From assembly GCF_018449515.1 (NCBI RefSeq), contig NZ_JAAVUQ010000024.1, positions 1 through 64,000 on the forward strand: DNA of 64,000 nucleotides, read 5' to 3'. The DNA comes from Caballeronia sp. dw_19 (lineage in GTDB: Bacteria > Pseudomonadota > Gammaproteobacteria > Burkholderiales > Burkholderiaceae). Position 1 is the first letter of the stretch, and the number at the start of each line of letters is the position of its first letter. A program made the translations under genes and the position numbers. Shown here one piece after another: positions 1 through 8,420 of the stretch. Below the pieces are notes generated by a model, which saw only the letters and a program-made list of their open reading frames with translations, made no database searches and was not told the origin of the DNA.

Positions 1-672
1 TGCATCGTCATCGACCGGATTGGAACTGTACTCACTCAACACACAACAGCGATTGGCGAGCAGGTAGGAAATACGCACCATCTCCAATACTTTCGCGTCG
101 TAGTGGTGGACGTTCAGAACCAGCCGCGCACGACCGATCAGCGCGTCGCGCTCTTGCCCGTAGACGCCGAATACGGCTTCGACCTTGAGCCCCACTCTCC
201 GCATCTGGTCGATCACCGCTTGTCGTCGCGGCCCCATTGAGCCGAAAAATAGAACGTCGATGTCCGGTTCGGCCGCGCGGACGATGCGGGTGAGTTCGCT
301 GGCATAGCCGATAGGCACAAGCCGTGATACGTGTACGCCTAACTCGGCAAGTCTGGTTACGTTCTGCTCGCTGTAGTCCCAAACAACATGCCGGCGAAAG
401 AGTTCAATAAGCGCAGGCGAAATCCAGGACGAGCCGTGTTGTACCTGTTCGAGGTTGTACAGGATCGCATCGGGGGCGAAAGGCTGGGGGAACGTGGGGA
501 GAAGGTTCGAGCCCAGCACGATATGTTGCCGCCCGGCCAACTGGCTTTCAGCAGTCAAGACGCAGTCGTGGCCCAGCGACCGCAAACCATAATAAAACGT
601 TTCCGCAATTTCGTGGAACGCTGCGGAGTGGATATACCCGGGGGGCGAGATCACCGTAACGGCGAATTTCAT
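1..672 (-). CDS. Glycosyltransferase-like protein, partial (C-terminus off window)
   Basis: An open frame of 224 codons runs from an ATG at 672 to the left edge without a stop, so the C-terminus is missing. A GGAG Shine-Dalgarno lies 8 nt upstream. The protein begins MKFAVTVISPPGY and later contains VLFFGSMGPRRQAVIDQM followed by RARLVLNVHHYDAKVLEMVR and LLANRCCVLSE. That layout (a Rossmann-like second half with a conserved stretch before a CVLSE-type loop) is typical of family 1/CgeB-like glycosyltransferases, probably for cell-surface glycans. Donor and acceptor cannot be read from sequence. The call is by pattern only and the family is moderately certain. Confidence 0.6.
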   Translation of the reverse strand, partial: MKFAVTVISPPGYIHSAAFHEIAETFYYGLRSLGHDCVLTAESQLAGRQHIVLGSNLLPTFPQPFAPDAILYNLEQVQHGSSWISPALIELFRRHVVWDYSEQNVTRLAELGVHVSRLVPIGYASELTRIVRAAEPDIDVLFFGSMGPRRQAVIDQMRRVGLKVEAVFGVYGQERDALIGRARLVLNVHHYDAKVLEMVRISYLLANRCCVLSEYSSNPVDDDA

Positions 673-1237
673 ACGATCACTCCGGTTTGTGAACGTTGCG
701 TATACCGCACCGAAGGTAATCGCCTCGTGCTAGCCGCAATAGGAAAGCGGCGCGGCTGCCTGGGTATTCTGATATTCATTCTTGCGCTCATGAAGTGCCC
801 TGATCTGCTGCCACCGCTAACGTGTTCTGTCTCATCTCGGTTAAACGGCTTGCCAGCCTGAAACGTTGACCTTTTCGGCGTTGCCTTCGGCGAAGAACCG
901 TGCCGCACTCGCGTAGCCAACGCCGCACAGAACGCTTTTCCTCCGGCGCATCGTTATCGACCTGCTGAAACGCCATACAACATACAAAGTATGACTGAAG
1001 AATCGATGTCTGAAAGTATGCTCTGACGATCGCGATCTCGCGCAACTCTCGGGCGGTCATGGCGCACAACAATTTAACCCTTTAGTGCAATCGCCCTCAG
1101 GGAGCGCCCACTCATTTCAGGACGAACCATCTTGTTGAAAATTCCCTTAAGCAATTGCTTGAGGGAATTTTCTTTCGTGGACGGCGGAAAACTTTGCCGC
1201 GCCTCGAATGTGTCGAGGCACGTCGAAACCCTTTCAA
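673..1237. other. Intergenic stretch with no convincing gene
   Basis: Between the truncated glycosyltransferase and the DUF1177 gene I see only short frames without recognisable composition or good ribosome sites (for example 788-1072 and 1074-1334 on the minus strand). The one clear structure is the palindrome at 1137-1172. Confidence 0.5.
1137..1172. terminator. Long palindrome, likely terminator of the DUF1177 operon
   Basis: Two 18-nt arms, GAAAATTCCCTTAAGCAA and TTGCTTGAGGGAATTTTC, pair with a single wobble and no spacer. The site lies 65 bp past the stop codon of the DUF1177 gene on the minus strand. It is symmetrical with T-rich arm ends, so it could work in both directions or extrude as a cruciform. 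The lack of a normal loop is unusual for an intrinsic terminator. Confidence 0.55.
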
Positions 1238-2215
1238 TCAACGCGCGATCGGGTTCCCCGATGTCTGAAACACCGACAAATCCGGGTACATCCCACGAAT
1301 CGTTGACCACTCCGCCACGTTGTAGAACTCGCACGGGTTATCCGTCGATGCAACCGTGAACCGCTTGGCCACTTCAACACAAAAGCGCACGACCTCCGCT
1401 ATATCGGTTTCATGATTGGCGCTTGAGTCGCTACCGCCCACCACTGACTGCGCGGTCACCGCAACCCCGACAACCGGCGCTTCAGTCGCAATATGCGGTT
1501 GCATGATGCTGTTGAAGTGATAAAGCCCGTTGTCGTAAGGCGTGATGTCCTGCTGGCTGATCGGCAGCGTGACAGCCGCCCTGCCCGTCGTGGATTCCAT
1601 GACCTTGACCAGATCCGGCGACATCCGCAGGATGTAGCCCTGCATGGCCGTCGGTGTGAGCGCGAAGCCGCGCTGCTTGATGATGCTGTTTCCCTTGGAC
1701 GCATCGATTGAAAGGATCGCGTCCATCGCGCTCGACACCTCGTAGGTATTCATTGTCTCCGACGACACCGGCATGCCCATGAAGGCGACGCCATCGTTGA
1801 AGCTCATCGATACATCGGTTGCAATATGCGTGGTGATAATCACGTCGCCGGGAAGGTCGTCGCCCGCGCGTTTCATTTGCGCGAGCTTGAGCGCTGTCGC
1901 GATCGCACCGATCGGACCATCCGCGTCCGACACCATGCCGATCCGCACCGGCCTGGCGCCAATAGCGCCGTTACGGCCGATCACGCCCAACGTCCTCGAA
2001 GTCCCGCCGATGGATTTGCCATCCGTCCCCGGAATCAGGACCGACACGAAATCCACGGTTTTGGTGATGTCTTCCGGCGGCTCGTCATTGACGGTCGTCA
2101 CCTTCACAGTGACATTAAACTCGGAAAACGGCGCAAACATCTTGACGATGCTCGCCCCATTGACGGTTGCGCTATCGAGCGCTTCATACGCAACAAGCGT
2201 GGTCTGCAATGACAT
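1238..2215 (-). CDS. DUF1177 family protein
   Basis: A 325-aa protein beginning MSLQTTLVAYEALDSATVNG, with conserved stretches DEPPEDITKTVDFVSVLIPG, IGMVSDADGPIGAIATALKL and GDVIITTHIATD. I recognise this as the DUF1177 family, whose biochemical role is not established. A longer frame starts at 2272, but the ATG at 2215 has a GGGAG ribosome site and matches the family start. It is the last gene of a six-gene minus-strand cluster with porin, peptidase E, a PLP-fold protein, an OPT transporter and IclR. That points to a role in using a peptide or amino-acid derivative. No signal peptide is seen, so it is probably cytoplasmic. Confidence 0.8.
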   Translation of the reverse strand: MSLQTTLVAYEALDSATVNGASIVKMFAPFSEFNVTVKVTTVNDEPPEDITKTVDFVSVLIPGTDGKSIGGTSRTLGVIGRNGAIGARPVRIGMVSDADGPIGAIATALKLAQMKRAGDDLPGDVIITTHIATDVSMSFNDGVAFMGMPVSSETMNTYEVSSAMDAILSIDASKGNSIIKQRGFALTPTAMQGYILRMSPDLVKVMESTTGRAAVTLPISQQDITPYDNGLYHFNSIMQPHIATEAPVVGVAVTAQSVVGGSDSSANHETDIAEVVRFCVEVAKRFTVASTDNPCEFYNVAEWSTIRGMYPDLSVFQTSGNPIAR

Positions 2216-2299
2216 TGCTGGAATGCTCCCTGATGCAAAAAACAACAATAAAATTTCGCTCTGCAGTGCCAAGCGAACATGAAAAGCGAAAATGAAAAT

Positions 2300-3445
2300 T
2301 CAAAACGCGTGCCGCAGTCCCAGCATTGCCGTGGTCTGGTTGTTGCGGCCGTTCAGCGGCTTGTCGCTCCCACCCGTGTAACTGGTCGTGCTATTGCCAA
2401 AGAGACCTGACCAGTCGCCATGTACCCAGTCGTACGCGAGGGCGACGTACACATCGGTGCGTTTGCTGAAGGCGTAATCGGCTACGCCATAGGTGGTTGC
2501 GCGGGTGCCGTTGAACCCATCCGCACGCGTGCGGTCGAGCATCGCGCTGGCGGTGAGCGTAAATGCGGGCGTCGCGAGGTAACTGGCGCCGACGGTAAAG
2601 AAATCGTCGCGGCGAGTCGAGGAGAAAACCGAGCCGATCGCAGCGGAATTCAGCGGCGTGGCAGCCGTCGTCATGCTGGTGATCGACGCGGTATCGGTGC
2701 CGCCCTTCGAGGAATCGAAACCGGCATCGCGGCGACTGTAGATGTAGTTCGCGAACAGCTTGGCCGGACCCACGGACGCCTTCACGCCCGCGATATAAAT
2801 ACGCGCCGCGCGGACGGCGCTGTCGTGAGTGGTTTGCGCATCGCCGATCAACGTGATCGCGCCGCTCGAATATTTCAGGCCAAGCGAGGTGGAGGACATC
2901 GACTGAGTGCTGCCGGGCGTACCGCCAAGCGCGTATTGCGCAATCGCCATGACGGGTCCGAAGCTGCCGGTGTAGCTGACCGACTTGTCGTATCGCTGGC
3001 CGGTAAGGAACACCATCCAGGAGTTCGACGGCGCGGCGCCAACGCCGAGCGGATCGACGTAATACAACATCGTGTTCGCCGTCGTATATTGACGCCCCAA
3101 CGCCAGGTCCCCGTACTGGTTGCCTATCGTCACAAACGCCTGGCGCCCGAACAACTGGCCTTGCTGGTCGAGACGGCCGCTGTTGGCCAGAAAGCCGTTT
3201 TCAAGCGTGAAGCCCGCTTTGGCCCCACCGCCCAGATCCTCGCTGCCTCGCAGGCCGAACCGGCTGCCGGAGATGAAACCCTCATTGCCTTGTTGAAGAC
3301 CGACAACACTGTTCCCTGCGGAATTCGCGTGCGTCTGATAGGTCAGCGCGGCATCGATAATGCCGTACAGCGTGACGCTGGATTGCGCCCACGCGACGCA
3401 TGGGAGAGTAAGTGCCAATGCTGGCAGCCAGCGATAAGACGTCAT
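2300..3445 (-). CDS. Gram-negative outer membrane porin
   Basis: 381 aa with a clear signal peptide (MTSYRWLPALALTLPCVAWA, cleavage before QSS). The mature start SSVTLYGIIDAALTYQTH is the classic first strand of Burkholderia trimeric porins (OmpC-like, 16-strand barrel). A LGGGAKAGFTLENGF stretch, repeated aromatic-capped strands and a C-terminal ...GLRHAF ending in Phe (the BAM targeting signal) support this. It sits between peptidase E and DUF1177 in the same orientation, so it probably provides outer-membrane entry for the substrate imported by the OPT transporter. Substrate selectivity is not readable. Confidence 0.93.
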   Translation of the reverse strand: MTSYRWLPALALTLPCVAWAQSSVTLYGIIDAALTYQTHANSAGNSVVGLQQGNEGFISGSRFGLRGSEDLGGGAKAGFTLENGFLANSGRLDQQGQLFGRQAFVTIGNQYGDLALGRQYTTANTMLYYVDPLGVGAAPSNSWMVFLTGQRYDKSVSYTGSFGPVMAIAQYALGGTPGSTQSMSSTSLGLKYSSGAITLIGDAQTTHDSAVRAARIYIAGVKASVGPAKLFANYIYSRRDAGFDSSKGGTDTASITSMTTAATPLNSAAIGSVFSSTRRDDFFTVGASYLATPAFTLTASAMLDRTRADGFNGTRATTYGVADYAFSKRTDVYVALAYDWVHGDWSGLFGNSTTSYTGGSDKPLNGRNNQTTAMLGLRHAF

Positions 3446-3539
3446 GATTCAGCGGGTCTCAGGAAACGTGGGACGAGCGCCGCCTCCGCCTGCACGCGAG
3501 CGCGCAGGCGTGATGAGGTGGCGGACGGAACTTAGCGGA

Positions 3540-4295
3540 TTAGCGGATGAATTCGGGCCAATTGTTTATATCGGCGGGACCTGTGATGCGGGACAACGCG
3601 AAGGTCTCGTTTTCACGCAAGGTTTCAACGCGGCCATCGCCGAGAAAATGCAATGCGTGACGCTCGCCAAGGACGGTGCCGTGCGTACCGTCCGAATACA
3701 ACGCGGAGCCTTCGGGCAACGCGAAGACCTGTTCCGGCGCATTGATTGCGAGAAACTCCGCAAGCCGCTCTTCCCGGCTTTCGCCGTTATGGCCAGCGGG
3801 TTTCCCGCTGATAAAGTGCGGATTGACCTGGAATGGAACGAGTCCGATCGCGCGCAGCGTCGGCGGCTGGACAACGGGCATGTCGTTAGTGGTACGGATC
3901 GTCGGGCACGCTACATTGCTGCCCGCGCTCCATCCCACATAGGGCGTACCGGCCAAAACTTTCGCGCGAATTGCTTCAACAATGCCGGCGTCGTACATTC
4001 GCTTGAGCAGCGCGAACGTATTGCCGCCGCCAATGGCTATGACGTCCGCCTGCTCGATGGCCGCAAGCGGATTGTCGCTTCGATGAATCGATTCGAGCGG
4101 ATACCCAAGGCGATCGAACACCGGTTTGACCAGATCTTCGTAGCTATCGAAACTGAACGTGACGGCAGCGAATGGCACGAACAACACCTTGCGTGGTTCG
4201 TGTTTCAACAGCGCGTGAATCTGTTCGCCTGCGTGTTCAAGATAACCGAGCTGATCCTTGCGCGAACTGCTCATCAAAAGAATGCGTTGTGTCAT
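3540..4295 (-). CDS. pepE: Peptidase E (alpha-aspartyl dipeptidase), family S51
   Basis: 251 aa. The ATG at 4295 with a GAGGG site 8 nt upstream is preferred over an upstream frame that adds 61 unlikely residues. Catalytic triad candidates match E. coli PepE with a constant offset of three: Ser123 in GWSAGSN, Asp138, His160 in VNPHF; the GGGNTF loop is also present. The family hydrolyses dipeptides with N-terminal aspartate in the cytoplasm. Next to an OPT peptide transporter and an aminotransferase-like gene, it likely cleaves the imported compound. All residues needed for catalysis appear present. Confidence 0.93.
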   Translation of the reverse strand: MTQRILLMSSSRKDQLGYLEHAGEQIHALLKHEPRKVLFVPFAAVTFSFDSYEDLVKPVFDRLGYPLESIHRSDNPLAAIEQADVIAIGGGNTFALLKRMYDAGIVEAIRAKVLAGTPYVGWSAGSNVACPTIRTTNDMPVVQPPTLRAIGLVPFQVNPHFISGKPAGHNGESREERLAEFLAINAPEQVFALPEGSALYSDGTHGTVLGERHALHFLGDGRVETLRENETFALSRITGPADINNWPEFIR

Positions 4296-4330
4296 GGCAT
4301 AACCCTCTTGGTAGTCGAATAAGGCTGGAG

Positions 4331-5515
4331 TCAGACCACCGTCGTGCGAATGATGCGCGCGACGCGATCGATCTCTTCGTGAGTATTGAAATAATGCAGG
4401 GACACGCGCGCCATCGTGCTCACGCCGTATCGCGCGAGAATGGCATCCGCCATGAAACTGCCCGCCTCGATAATGCACTGTTGCGCCTCAAGCACCGAGA
4501 CGAGCATGGCAGGATCGACGCCGCGCAGATTGAACGGCACGATACCGATACGCTGCGTGATGTCTCGTGGCCCATACAACTCGAACCCGGGCAGCGAAGA
4601 AAATTGCTCGACCGCGTACCGGGTTAGCTCGCGTACCCGTTCGGCAATCGCGTCGATTCCGATCTCTTCTGCATAACTAATCGCTGCGCCGAGAGCAAGA
4701 ATGGCCGGAACAATAGGGCAACCTGCCTCGAAGCGGCGCGCGCCAGGAACGAACGACAGCGCGCCGGTAGCGCGATCGAACACACCGTTCCACCAACCGG
4801 CAAGCACGGGTTCGAGTGAATCGATATGCGTTTCGCGCACATACAAAAAGCCCGACCCTTCGGTCGCCCGCAGCGCCTTGCGGCCACATCCAGCCAGAAA
4901 ATCGCAGTCGAGTTCCGCCACGTCCACCCGCAACATGCCGACACTCTGCGCCGCATTAACCAGGGACAAGACCCCGCGCTCGCGCGCCACCTTGCAGATC
5001 CGCGCGGCGGGCTGAACTGCGCCGGTTGAATTGGGCACGTGCGAAAACGTCGCGAGCCGCGTACGCGCGGTGATGGCGGCGGCGAACGCGTCGGGAGAAA
5101 GAACACCGGCTGAGTCCGCCGCGATCATTTTCACGACGACCTTATGGGTCTGCTCAAGCCTGCGCCACGGCAACAAATTGCTGAGCATTTCCGTATCGGC
5201 GACGAGGATTTCATCGCCGGGCTTCCAGTCGATACCGCGCGCAACCAGCGAGATCGCTTCCGTGCCGTTCTTCGTAAACGCAATCTCGTGCGTGTGGGCG
5301 CCGAGGAAGGCGGCGAGCTGTGCACGCACGCCTTCAACACGCGCGTACGTCTCCTTGCGGAACGACGGCAAATAGATGCCGATATGGCCGGTATCGAGAA
5401 GATAGCGCCGCGCTTCCTCCAATACGACATCAGGCGGAATCGACGCGGCGGCCGTGTCCATATAGACAGTTGTCGCGGTCAGCGGGGTGGCTGCGCGGAT
5501 GGCTTGCATATCCAT
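4331..5515 (-). CDS. Aminotransferase class V / NifS-fold PLP protein with Asn at the PLP-nitrogen position
   Basis: 394 aa from the ATG at 5515; a TTG-initiated frame starts 45 nt earlier. The fold matches class V PLP enzymes (cysteine desulfurases, isopenicillin-N-epimerase-like): N-terminal YMDTAAASIPP, a FTKNGTEAI phosphate loop, SHVPNSTGAVQP, and Lys213 in CGRKALRATEGSG as the Schiff-base lysine. The residue that normally hydrogen-bonds the pyridine nitrogen is Asp in the motif VDxxQ. Here it is Asn187 (LVNAAQSVG), exactly 26 residues before the lysine, as Asp180/Lys206 in IscS. This is a real departure from the family. The gene lies between peptidase E and the OPT transporter, so it probably acts on the released amino acid. 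The reaction is unknown. Confidence 0.82.
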   Translation of the reverse strand: MDMQAIRAATPLTATTVYMDTAAASIPPDVVLEEARRYLLDTGHIGIYLPSFRKETYARVEGVRAQLAAFLGAHTHEIAFTKNGTEAISLVARGIDWKPGDEILVADTEMLSNLLPWRRLEQTHKVVVKMIAADSAGVLSPDAFAAAITARTRLATFSHVPNSTGAVQPAARICKVARERGVLSLVNAAQSVGMLRVDVAELDCDFLAGCGRKALRATEGSGFLYVRETHIDSLEPVLAGWWNGVFDRATGALSFVPGARRFEAGCPIVPAILALGAAISYAEEIGIDAIAERVRELTRYAVEQFSSLPGFELYGPRDITQRIGIVPFNLRGVDPAMLVSVLEAQQCIIEAGSFMADAILARYGVSTMARVSLHYFNTHEEIDRVARIIRTTVV

Positions 5516-5567
5516 GGTTACGTCTCTAATCGGGTAAGCGGGTAATTGGGTAGGCGGCAAAAGTCAG

Positions 5568-7193
5568 TCACTTATGCAGACGCGTGATCGAGTGGGTGAA
5601 GCTGAACAGCGCGTCGCCGGCGATCACGCCGCCCGCGAAGGCGCTCATTTCGGCGGTGTGGCGATCCCCGCGCAACTTTGTCACGACAAAGCGGATAGCC
5701 AGTCCCGCAAGCACGGCCCACCCAGCGAGTGGCGACGCGATCAGCATGCCGGTTGAAAGCAGGATGCCGAGCTGGCGTTTCGACCCGCCGAACCATTGAA
5801 GCAGCGCGCCGGGAATGGCCCAGATCGCGAGGTTGCGGGTAATTTCCATCGATGACCCCGCCTTGATCGATGCGGCATAAACGCGGTCCACCGGCGGCAA
5901 CATGCCGCGCGAGAAGAAGTGATCGTGGAAAATAATGACGACGATCGCCGCGACCACGAAACCGGCCATCCCCGCGAACAGTTGCTGTCGACGACCGGCC
6001 AGTTCGGCCTCCATGTCGCGGCCCTCGCCTCGCAGCAGATAACCGGTCTTCAGGTCGTAACCCATGTCCGCGAAGGCGGGCCCGGTGGCGGCTGAGAAAC
6101 CCGCGAGCACCGCCAGCGCGGACGGCGGGAACCCGATCACGATACCGATCGTCAAGGTGATGAGCGCGACAGCAAACGCCGGGAACCAGCCTGAGTGCAT
6201 GGCCGCGATACCGACGATCAACTCGTGGGCGTAGGCCGCGAACGCGGCATAGAGGACAAAACCGATCAGCATAGCCGGCGACAGTTCGGTGATATGGCCG
6301 GCCAGCACCGAGATCAGCAGCGCGACGAGCATGTAGGCGACGAAGCCGCCCGATAACACCCGCCTGGCCCGAGCGCTTGTCATCTCGAGATTGCGGGGAT
6401 CGGTGGCGACGCTGGCTCGTGAGCGATGGATCTCGCGAGCAACCTGGAACAGCGCAACGATTCCGGCGCCGATCATCAACCCATGCGGGATATAAGCGGC
6501 GGCAATATCGACGTGCAATACCGGAATCGAATAACCGCGGACCAGCAAGCCGATGCCAAACATGGTCAACGCCGCCAGGTTGCCGAGAAAGGCCGCGCCG
6601 AACGCCGACATCGGCACGCCCATCAGCGCCCCGGCAATGCCCGCCGCCACGCCCAACCCGAGAAATGCCGCTTTACGGCCACCGCGATCACCTGCCCAAA
6701 TGGCCTCCGCCGTGGCGACACCCGCCGGCCACGAGCCGGTAGCCGGGAATATCCGGCTACCGAAAAGGTTGTAGAGCATCGCGCCGTCGACCAGCATCGC
6801 GGCGATGGCGCCAATCAACATCGGCGTGACGAGCTCGGGCATGCCCATCGCGAAGGGCACGCCGAGCGGGATCATGAGCGAGTTGGCCGCCCCGAATGTT
6901 GCCGATGAAATCGCCGTCTGCATGAGATTCTGGCGCTCGAGAACGCGAAAACGCCGCGTCACGGCCAACGGAATCCGCGAGAACACGATCGCCATCAGCG
7001 CACCGATGATCGACGTATTGGCGGAGATGCCGAGCGTCACGATCAATTGCATGCCAATGATCGCGCCGAGCACCGACAGGCAAATGGATACCAGCAGGAG
7101 TACGGGCTCGAAAAAGGAGACACGCGGACGAGGGGTGGCTTCCTGAGCCAGAAGTACTGCCTGGGCGTCAGGCGCGTCGATCGATACTTTCAT
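5568..7193 (-). CDS. OPT family oligopeptide transporter
   Basis: 541 aa, highly hydrophobic with about 14 predicted membrane segments. Family hallmarks include GLQ/GISANTSIIGAL-type stretches near the first segments, NSLMIPLGVPFAMGMPELVTPMLIG, and GSWPAGVATAEAIWAGDRGG, which matches the conserved WPxxxATAxA region of bacterial OPT proteins. The ATG at 7193 (MKVSIDAP) is preferred; an upstream TTG overlaps iclR. OPT proteins are proton-coupled symporters of peptides or metal chelates in the inner membrane. Gene order suggests it imports the peptide-like substrate cleaved by the adjacent peptidase E. An AGAGACC heptamer lies just upstream, close to the iclR operator heptamers. Confidence 0.9.
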   Translation of the reverse strand: MKVSIDAPDAQAVLLAQEATPRPRVSFFEPVLLLVSICLSVLGAIIGMQLIVTLGISANTSIIGALMAIVFSRIPLAVTRRFRVLERQNLMQTAISSATFGAANSLMIPLGVPFAMGMPELVTPMLIGAIAAMLVDGAMLYNLFGSRIFPATGSWPAGVATAEAIWAGDRGGRKAAFLGLGVAAGIAGALMGVPMSAFGAAFLGNLAALTMFGIGLLVRGYSIPVLHVDIAAAYIPHGLMIGAGIVALFQVAREIHRSRASVATDPRNLEMTSARARRVLSGGFVAYMLVALLISVLAGHITELSPAMLIGFVLYAAFAAYAHELIVGIAAMHSGWFPAFAVALITLTIGIVIGFPPSALAVLAGFSAATGPAFADMGYDLKTGYLLRGEGRDMEAELAGRRQQLFAGMAGFVVAAIVVIIFHDHFFSRGMLPPVDRVYAASIKAGSSMEITRNLAIWAIPGALLQWFGGSKRQLGILLSTGMLIASPLAGWAVLAGLAIRFVVTKLRGDRHTAEMSAFAGGVIAGDALFSFTHSITRLHK

Positions 7194-7260
7194 GAGGTCG
7201 GGTCTCTGCCGGCTTTGCGAGGCGCGGCTAGTTTTTGTGAGTGGACGGCGCTCGTGGCGT

Positions 7261-7989
7261 TCAGCGGAGGAGGCCGACAACGGGTTCGATCGTTTCGCGG
7301 GTTTTCTTCAATGCGTCGATGAGCCGTGGCACCGCTTCACCATCCAGTCGCTGGACCGGCCCTGCAATCGATAACGATCCGATCACGCGACGGCGATCAC
7401 GCGACCACAGCGGAACGGCCAGGCCGGCAACCGTGGCGGCCGCTTCCTCGCGGGTGTGGCTCCAGCCGTCGGCGCGGATTTGATCGAGACGGGCATCGAT
7501 CGCCGCACCGTCGGCGAGATGGGCTTCCTCGTAGACTCCCGCGCGGAATTCGTCTGGCTGGAATGCAAGGATGGCCTTTGCATGGGCGCCGGCGATGAGC
7601 CGGAAGCGCTGCCCCACTTCGATCGAAAAGCGCAATTGCTGCTGGCTCTGGGCTATATCCGTACACACGCCCTGCATGCCGTCGAGCAACGACAAAAAGA
7701 CGGTTTCGCCGCTGTCATGCGCAAGGGCATCCAGAGCGGGCTGTACGATCTCCGATGGCGCGAACGTCCGGTGCGCGATCTGGCCGAGTTCAAAAAGCCG
7801 CAGGCCGAGCGAATAACGCCCGGCGCTGTCCTGAGTCAGAAAACCATTAGCCGCGAACGTCGCCAGCACGCGATGAACGATCGAGTGGTGAACGTTGGTT
7901 TCTTTCGCCAGTTCGCGCACGCCCCATGTCGGTTCTTCGAGCGTGAATCGAGTCAGCAGCGCCAACGCGCTATCCAGTGTCTTTAGCAT
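7261..7989 (-). CDS. IclR family transcriptional regulator
   Basis: 242 aa. An N-terminal winged helix (about residues 18-60, WGVRELAKETNVHHSIVHRV) is followed by an IclR effector domain (about 75-240) with AKAILAF and the typical DGWSHTREEAAATVAGLAVPLW segment. It is the first gene of the minus-strand cluster and lies 67 bp before the OPT gene, so it probably regulates itself and the five genes downstream. Three heptamer half-sites sit immediately upstream (8007-8033). Effector unknown. Confidence 0.92.
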   Translation of the reverse strand: MLKTLDSALALLTRFTLEEPTWGVRELAKETNVHHSIVHRVLATFAANGFLTQDSAGRYSLGLRLFELGQIAHRTFAPSEIVQPALDALAHDSGETVFLSLLDGMQGVCTDIAQSQQQLRFSIEVGQRFRLIAGAHAKAILAFQPDEFRAGVYEEAHLADGAAIDARLDQIRADGWSHTREEAAATVAGLAVPLWSRDRRRVIGSLSIAGPVQRLDGEAVPRLIDALKKTRETIEPVVGLLR

Positions 7990-8006
7990 GTCGTGTCTTT
8001 TGTTTG

Positions 8007-8033
8007 TGTCTCTATATGAGAGACAGTGTCTCT
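8007..8033. promoter_or_regulatory. Candidate IclR operator: three alternating TGTCTCT/AGAGACA heptamers
   Basis: The heptamer TGTCTCT (8007-8013) is followed by AGAGACA (8019-8025) and TGTCTCT again (8027-8033). This gives two overlapping inverted repeats, with spacers of 5 and 1 nt. The array begins 18 bp before the iclR start, a position expected for autoregulation. Binding by this IclR protein is inferred. Confidence 0.6.
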
Positions 8034-8195
8034 GCCTGAAAACCAGAATAAACGGAGGCCGGCCGTGTCAACGAAGGGTAAATACCCATTAGCCGTGCGG
8101 GAGCCGAATATAATCAGGAATACAAATTAAATAGAACGGGGACACGAACGGAAAATACTGGCGGCAGAATGCGCCGAACGCGAGATCGAAACGCA

Positions 8196-8232
8196 TAAAA
8201 AAGCCCTCAGGCAACTACCTGAAGGCCTTTAT
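8196..8232 (-). terminator. Intrinsic terminator ending the candidate ncRNA
   Basis: GCCTTCAGG and CCTGAGGGC (minus strand) pair around a 6-nt loop with one mismatch and are followed by a run of six U. It closes the transcript read leftward from the candidate 6S-like RNA. The A-rich opposite flank could let it serve the other strand too. Confidence 0.7.
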
Positions 8233-8420
8233 TGCGCGTACCTACGTGTGCGGGCTGCCCTGCCCAAATCCCCGAACCACTCCCTTTGCGGCGATCGCAG
8301 TTATACAAGGAAAGTTCGACGATCCCGTCCGGTTGTCGCCCGAAGTGGGCATGACTACTTGGCCCAACTCGAACCCGACGCCCTTAACGCCAGTCCGGGT
8401 TCAAGTGCCGACATTTAAAC
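8233..8420 (-). ncRNA. ssrS: Candidate 6S-like regulatory RNA
   Basis: On the minus strand this non-coding stretch can form a long rod. GTTCGA near 8370 pairs with TCGAAC near 8312, GTTG pairs with CAAC inside it, and the apex is the hairpin GCCC-ACTTC-GGGC. After the apex comes the octamer AACTGCGA (about 8294-8301). E. coli 6S RNA has the same octamer at a comparable distance after a CATGC-containing apical stem. An intrinsic terminator follows. The 5' end and closing stem are not resolved and may overlap the end of the neighbouring coding frame. 4.5S, tmRNA and RNase P cores are absent. The identification is by memory of 6S features, not by covariance search. Confidence 0.45.

Noticed and set aside
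788..1072. 94-aa minus-strand frame downstream of DUF1177
   Set aside because: No recognisable features, no good ribosome site; could not be told from noise.
8196..8420. 4.5S SRP RNA, tmRNA or RNase P RNA
   Set aside because: The diagnostic cores of these RNAs are absent; 6S is the only housekeeping RNA whose layout is approached.
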